Positions 58,380 through 64,000 of a stretch of DNA of 64,000 nt are shown here, piece after piece (within the stretch, counting starts at the first letter, position 1; every line of letters starts with the position of its first letter). The notes under the pieces are model-generated. The model did not search any database. It was not told the origin of the DNA and saw only the letters and a program-made list of their open reading frames with translations. The translations under genes and the position numbers were made by a program. The DNA lies in NCBI GenBank assembly GCA_029717555.1, contig JAMDHS010000046.1, positions 1-64,000 on the forward strand. Direction: 5' to 3'. Origin of the DNA: Peribolospora baueri. Taxonomy: Eukaryota > Basidiomycota > Peribolosporomycetes > Peribolosporales > Peribolosporaceae.

Positions 58380-61300
58380 ATGTCCATGATATCCTCCGGC
58401 TTACCGTTGTCTTTCGACGGAGAATCGGGCTCTATAGACGAGAATGCTCCTCACCGGTCGTCTACGGGAGGGCAGTCCTCCACCAGTCCCTCCGAACGAC
58501 GACCGCTCATCCTACCCAAACATCGTCAGCAACGGAGGTTTCCGCTTGGCGACTTCTTTCAGAACAACCCCTTCCAGGCTCCCAAGTCTTCTTCCTGGAA
58601 CGATGGTTCGATGCGTAAGCCAGAACAGCCTTTTGCCAGTAGGGGTCCCGCTTTCAAGCGACCCCTATCGCACGATTCCGATGCGAACGACGGCAAGTCT
58701 AAGATGGCGAAGCTCCCAGAGTATGCCACGTCGCCTCTCGTCGGCAGTCCCGTTGGCCACGACGCAGTCGAGACATACCACTCGACCAAGGCTTCCACGC
58801 CAATGCCTTCCACTTTTGCCGCCCTGCTTGAGCTCAACAAGCAGGCGGTTGCAGACTTTGAAGCGCTGAAGAAAGAGTTGAAGGAGAAAGTAAGCCGTGA
58901 AGTGGCGGCGGGAACACGACGTCGAAGCGGTGACCGAGTGTCATCGTATCCACCGTGCTCGTGTCTATCCAGGAAAATGAAGCTATCCACCTTCGCACGG
59001 AGCTCAAGGATGCCCAGGATCTCGCGAAGCAGCGGGAGATCAAGTTCAAAGGCCTTACAGAAAGAGCCAAGCATGGTTTGGAGGGGTAGGCACCGGCCGC
59101 ACCATACCTCCTTCCTTAATCTCCCTCTTTCTTCACTTTGCTTTCCGTTAATGCTCACTCTTGTATGCGGGACACATTCAGTCTTGATGATGTGAAGCGG
59201 AAGTGGGACGATCACAGGGCAAAGTACCGCGAAGTCGTCGATCTTTTTGACAAGGAGAAGATCACCATCGACGAGGTTCGCGGCGCGCTGAGGGAGGCAC
59301 AGGAGCGTTAGTATTCCAGCACAAGCGGCATCGGGCTTGATACCACAGCACGGGGTCTCTGAATTCCTTTCTTATGATTGTTCGTAGGCGTTGACGAGGC
59401 GTTGAATGAAGACGGCGGTCGGCTTCGCAACCTAGCCGACAGGAGCAAGGCCATCCTGCAGAGGTACGTTTTAGTCTTCAGCGGAGAGAGCCTCAAAGCA
59501 TTAATTCCTACGTCTAATTCTGGATTTTTTCTTTGGAATAGCTACGAGGAGCACTTCGCCACTCGTGAGACCTTCCTCATTGGTTGATCAAGTTGCACGC
59601 GCATATACGCACCTTGTCGAGGCATAATCTTTTTCTTATATCTCGCAGTGGACGAGCGCTACAATTTGCAGAAGGAACATCTCTCGCGAGCTCTGGGTGA
59701 CCTCTCTGAAGCGAAGGACAGAATTTCTACTCTCGAGAAGAGCTTGGAAACGGCACATTCCGCGTGGGAGAAGGAAGCGGAGGATATCAAGACGCTTCGT
59801 GAGCGGATGCTCATAGCACGATAGATCTTCCATCTTGTCCCACCCCTGACCTACCTGTGTTTTTTTTTGCTCAGATCTGCAAAAGGACAAGCTACGCGAT
59901 GACCTTTTGACCAAGGAGCGTGCACTGCAGGAAGCGCTACTCGACGCCGCACGTTTGGAATCCGAGCAGAGCAAGCTGCGGGACGACCTCTCAGCGACGC
60001 AGCGCGAACTGCAGGAAGCTGTTGACAAAACGGCTCATCAAGAGGACCAGCAGCACGATATGCAGAAAGATCTCTCGAAAAAAGAGCGTCTTCTTCAGGA
60101 TGCGCAGCTCGAAGCAGTGCGATTGGAAGAGCGCATAGCTATGATCGAGAAGAGCTTGGAGACAACGCATACATTGTGGGCAAAAAACGCTGAGGATCTT
60201 AAGGACATTTGTAAGTCGCCGAATTGTCGAGTGCCTGGTGAAAGTCGGGGAAGTTTGCCTGAGCAGTATGAGATTGCCTTACTCGTCCCTTTCGGCGCCT
60301 TTCAGCTGACCAGAGGGACAAGCTGCAGAAAGATCTTTCGGCGAAAGAGAGCGAGCTACAGCAAGCTTTGTTAAGAATGAAACATCAAGAAGGCGAGAAC
60401 GACCGACTGAGGGGAGAACTTTCGGTGAAGGAGTCCGAACTACGGGAGGTGCAACTTGGCGCGGTGCGGCAGGGGGAAATGCTCCAGGACAAGGAGAATC
60501 GGTAAGTCGCCACCATTTGCCGTACGCTTATGCTTATGGTGCTCGCGGACTCTGTCTATTCTCTGGGCTTTCTTTCCGACCCATGGCCTTCTTGGGCCAG
60601 ATTTTCTTAGCATTCTGCAGCTCGAAAGCCGAAACGACGCCCTCCTCGACGAGGTGGATGCGATTAGGAAGAAACTGGAGGATTCCAAGCAAGTCTCATA
60701 TATAATGAAGCAAAGAGTGGGCACGAACTGACGCGCTCTCGCATCCTCCTCTCAGCCTCAGGAACGACACTCTCCAGCAGTCTCTTAATGATACGAATCC
60801 GACACGCGCGGGACTTGACAAGCACGTTGAGGACCTTAAACGTAAGCTCGACAACCTTGCGGGGGACAAGGCAAGGGCCGAAGAGCTGTGCGCGAGCCTA
60901 CAGAAGGACCAGAAGCAGCAAGCACATGAACACCAGCAACTGCTTGACGCGGAGAAGGATGTCCACCATCGGCTTCAGGAGTCCCAGAAAGAGGTTGGAG
61001 AGTTGAGCGCAAAGATCGCTTCCCTGGAGGCGAGCAAGAAAGAACTCGAAAAGGCAGTCCAGGAAAGCACCGGCCTCACCGCCAGCGTCCACGAAAGGCT
61101 CGCCCGAGATCAGTTGGTTCGTAACCTCACCTGCCTCCGGTCACGTCTTTTTCTTTCTTATGAGGCAAAGTTGACAATACTATCGGCGGCACATTGTCAT
61201 ACTTCCAGACCGAAAGCGAGAAGGCACTGGCGACGAAACTTCTCAGCGATTTCGAAGACCAGATGGAGAAAGTCGTCGCGAGCAAGGACAACATCATCAA

Positions 61301-61868
61301 GCAGGTAAGAGCAACGATACCACGAGCACCTCCGTCCTGGTTCCGCATTGTTCACGTAGCCGCCATCGCTTTTTCTAATCTCTTTTCTCAGAGAGAAAAC
61401 AAGGTACGCCAAAACGAAAAGAGGACGGCTCAGCTTCAGAAGGAACTGGTCTGTACGATTTCCCGGCCACATTTTCGACCTCCATTTCTATGCCCAATCG
61501 CTGAAACACTTCAAATATATGCTTTGTTGTAGGCAGCGCTCAAGTCCAAGAGTGGTCAGAGAGCTCGGGACCTCACGCAAGCTCTGGGGATGTCGTCTCC
61601 GGTATCTACCATGTCGACCTCGTCTGCTCTTGTGGGAGATGGGTGGAGCATGGCAGTCAGTGTGAGTGTTTTATTTCGCCGTTCATGGGCGCTCGCTTTG
61701 AAAGGACGTAAGGACAGGCTAGACCTGAGTCGAACTATACCGAGCCAGAGAGAAGAGGGTCAGGAAATCGGTACCACCGCCGCTGTCGGGTCAAGCACGA
61801 GCATCAATGCGGATCCGATCTCGGTCCCCGGTGTCAAGACAAGGACTGGTAAGAGGACGAAGCGTTGA
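58380..61868 (+). CDS. Long coiled-coil protein of unknown function
   Basis: A multi-exon gene with first exons 58380-58889, 58973-59085 and one from 59182; later exons run to a stop at 61866-61868 and were not all fixed. The N-terminal ~140 residues are Ser/Pro-rich (SERRPLILPKHRQQRRF). Most of the rest is heptad-rich coiled coil: LKDAQDLAKQREIKFKGL, DVKRKWDDHRAKYREVVDLF, SKLRDDLSATQRELQEAV, LSAKIASLEASKKELEKAV. A module recurs as LEKSLETAHSAWEKEAEDIK and IEKSLETTHTLWAKNAEDLK, with SKKERLLQ / TKERALQ / AKESELQ repeats beside it. The C-terminus is Ser/Thr-rich and basic (KTRTGKRTKR). The N-terminal layout, a disordered head then a long coil, is seen in synaptonemal or spindle-pole proteins, but I cannot place it. 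Confidence 0.65.
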
Positions 61869-61934
61869 ATGGGAAAAGGAGCAAATCAGTCTGCGCCTCG
61901 TCTATGCGTAGTCTCTCCCAGGTCTAGGTCGCTT

Positions 61935-63864
61935 TCATTGTTCATTGTCAGGAGCATGAAAGATCCGCAGTAATCGTACATCTCCGGTTTGTGCATCTTC
62001 ACCGCCTACAAAGACGGGCAAAGAGCCCGTACGCAATGGCGTTTTCAACTCAACGGGCTCGTGGGCCAGGTCTGCCCGCGCTGTGAATGGGGAAGGTTGA
62101 TTGAGCGCATCATCGAGTGTCGTTTCCAAAGGCTGCGCAGCGCTTACCTAATCCATTGAGGAACGTAGCATACGTCTCTGCGTTGCGCACCGTCGAAGCG
62201 ACATACGCCTCCGGAAGCGGCCTTAGAACGCCGCCATTGGTCGAGCGTGAGCTCGATTTGCAGAGAGCGAGGTGGAGGACGGAGTGTAGCTCGGGAATGA
62301 GGGAGGGGTCATAGACCTAGAACAGACATGAAGAACGTAGACGTTGGCTTTCATCAAGAACGCATCTCCGATTGGGAAAAATTGCCGGTCCGACATTCAT
62401 TTAAACATGTGCTCACCACGTCAGCAGCAACGATCACATCCGGCTGTACTTCCTCCTGCAACCATCTGGCCATGTCGGTTCCTTTTCGATCTTCACCCGA
62501 TGCCTCGCGCATCGACCCTTCTTCCGCGTCGGAGAGACGGAGATGGGTGGCGACGGCAAGCCAATCAAGTGAATGGACAGTTGTGTTAGAGGAGAGTTGA
62601 TCTGTATTTTACGGCAGGATGAAGAGAAGAGGGTTGGAGGCGTGAATCGAGAGCCAACAGTCGATGGCAAAGGCAAGTAACAGCCAAGAATGCAGATGTC
62701 CTCATACTGACTGATTTCCACGTTCTCCCGACACCGCTTCAGCACCTCTTCGTTCACATCAGTGATCCACACTTGTCCTCTTCCCACGGGATCGTCTCTT
62801 CCTACTCGGAAGTCCTTGTCCTCTGACTGATCGCAAATGGACTGGAGCTGCGCTATGAGCATGCTCAGGAAGCCGATACCTCCACCGAGTTCGAGGACCC
62901 GCTTGCCCCTGATAGGAGAAGGGTCAGAAAGGAGATGTGTCGCGAGCGTGAAGCTAAGAAGGGATGGAACATGGACGGGCATGAGCACATGAACACCCGC
63001 TTAGAAAAAGGGTGCGCGGTCAGGTTGCTCACCTAGCCTCCCATGTCCTCAGCCCGGTCGTTCCTCTCGATATGGTCATCTTCTCTTCCAACAGAGTGAT
63101 CCTTCCGTATCCACCCAGAAGGTCGTCTTGGTTAGTTGACGATCTCTGTTGGCCGAAGTGGGACAGAAGAGGATAAAAATAGGTAATATAAGAGTTGGAG
63201 GGAGCTGGGGAAAAACTGGGGGAGGGAAGCGCATCGCCCATGGCCGGGAACAAGATTAAAGGGGATTTGAGCTGGGGTACAACAAAGCAGTGAACAAGGT
63301 CACCGAGACCAGTCCAATGTCACACCCACTCCATGGCGCCGCGAGGGGAAAGGGTGCAGGAGGGGTTCGGGCAGAGGGTGTCCATGTAACGAAACAGGAG
63401 GTCCTCATCCAACTCCTGGAGGAATTTCGGTCAAAAGCATGAATAGAGAGCGGACAGACGAGAAAGAGAAAGGAAATGTGCAGTGATGTGAGCAAGAGTA
63501 GATTTCCCTAGTACTCTTTGATCTACGTACAGACGACCGCGCAGATGGGGAGACAGACACGCACAAACTCCACCTCGCCGGTGTCATCTCTCCCAGCTCC
63601 CTCCAGCTCCCTCTCCAGCCTGCCCACGAGCTCCTTCAGCCATGCCCTGCGGTACTCTGAGCTGGGAGGATAGGCAACCAGGCGAGGGTGGTCCAACACG
63701 AGCGAACAGATGTGGCGCTGAAGCGGAACGAGGGGACAGGGGGGCCACTGGACGAAACGGAGGGGCCGGGAAGAGGCGTACTGAAGGAGGAGCTGGCGGA
63801 GGGCCTCCGCCTCTGACGCCGAAGGGGGCGCCGGTGTGGCGTTGGCTTGGAGGGCCATATCCAT
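61935..63864 (-). CDS. FAM86/EFM3-type protein-lysine methyltransferase
   Basis: Exons (minus) 63415-63326, 63271-63033, 62953-62712, 62601-62417, 62316-62148 and 62080-61935 follow a first exon starting at about 63864, whose donor I could not fix with certainty. The N-terminal FAM86 region is EALRQLLLQYASSRPLRFVQWP and ELDEDLLFRYMDTLCP. Next come ISRGTTGLRTWEAS, SAM motif I VLELGGGIGFLS, QVWITDVNEEVL, SLDWLAV, VIVAADVVYDPSLIPEL and the C-terminal GDVRLLRIF. The family methylates eEF2 (human EEF2KMT, yeast Efm3). The splice at 62953 was chosen because it restores RTWEASFTLATHLL. A further upstream exon beyond 63864 is possible near the window edge. Confidence 0.85.
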
Positions 63865-64000
63865 TCGGTCGACGACGGGACAGACGTTGCCCTCGACCTC
63901 GGAGGTCGTGATCGAAGGCGAGAGCGGATAAGCGCGGACGCAGACGGCGACATCAGTGGCGCACGGCTGAGCTGGCGCTTCTCGCCATGCCTCCTTCTTT

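Noticed and set aside
1-64000. CRISPR arrays, operons, bacterial-type ribosome binding sites
   Set aside because: The DNA is intron-rich eukaryotic sequence. The repeats seen are minisatellite or coding duplications, not spacer arrays.

Overview
The window is nuclear DNA of a fungus, most likely a basidiomycete. Nearly every gene is split by many short introns with GTGAGT-type donors and CAG/TAG acceptors. The protein set is fungal (DUF3074, Hrq1 helicase, Rictor, Rat1, Sda1, Dbp7, Erd1-like EXS protein). Coding regions are GC-rich and genes are tightly packed. I cannot name the genus. For most genes I rebuilt exons by hand from splice sites, conserved motifs and reading phase. Phase closed in every model given as a full exon list, but no transcript data were available.

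Layout. 1-3032: 3' part of a cytochrome P450. 3262-8555: a gene-poor island bounded by a ~0.2 kb direct repeat. It holds a small secreted cysteine-rich protein gene, a broken Gag-like retroelement fossil, a minisatellite-like array and an orphan ORF. 8868-11884: a divergent pair encoding a FetB/UPF0014-type permease and its FetA-type ABC ATPase. 12129-16785: two unrelated 2-oxoglutarate oxygenases (a JmjC/cupin-8 protein and a 2OG-Fe(II) oxygenase) placed head to head. 17673-22907: the Hrq1 helicase. 23489-25251: ribonucleotide reductase small subunit. 25855-32198: Rictor/Avo3, the TORC2 scaffold, with an N-terminal HR1-like coiled coil. 33513-34923: an IMPACT/UPF0029 protein, divergent from an ACAA2-like thiolase (35194-37223). 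37633-38156: an AT-rich patch and a truncated gene fragment, then a DUF3074 gene (38239-39270). 39513-43895: Rat1/Xrn2 nuclease, divergent from an MTP18-like mitochondrial fission protein (44277-45581). 46006-49559: a Mg-chelatase-like fungal protein. 49854-56165: SDA1 and DBP7, both 60S biogenesis factors, sharing a 219-bp divergent promoter. 56335-58196: an ERD1-like EXS membrane protein. 58380-61868: an unknown coiled-coil protein. 61935-63864: a FAM86/EFM3-type lysine methyltransferase.

Most of the window is conserved housekeeping DNA: rRNA processing and nuclear RNA decay, dNTP supply and DNA repair, TORC2 signalling, and mitochondrial and ER functions. The main novelties are very small exons and accessory sequences. 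The exons are 1, 3, 9 and 12 nt long, each needed to keep frame or a conserved motif. The accessory items are the secreted protein with a duplicated Cys motif, two in-frame tandem duplications of 17-18 codons, the repeat-bounded island, and a likely rearrangement scar upstream of the DUF3074 gene.
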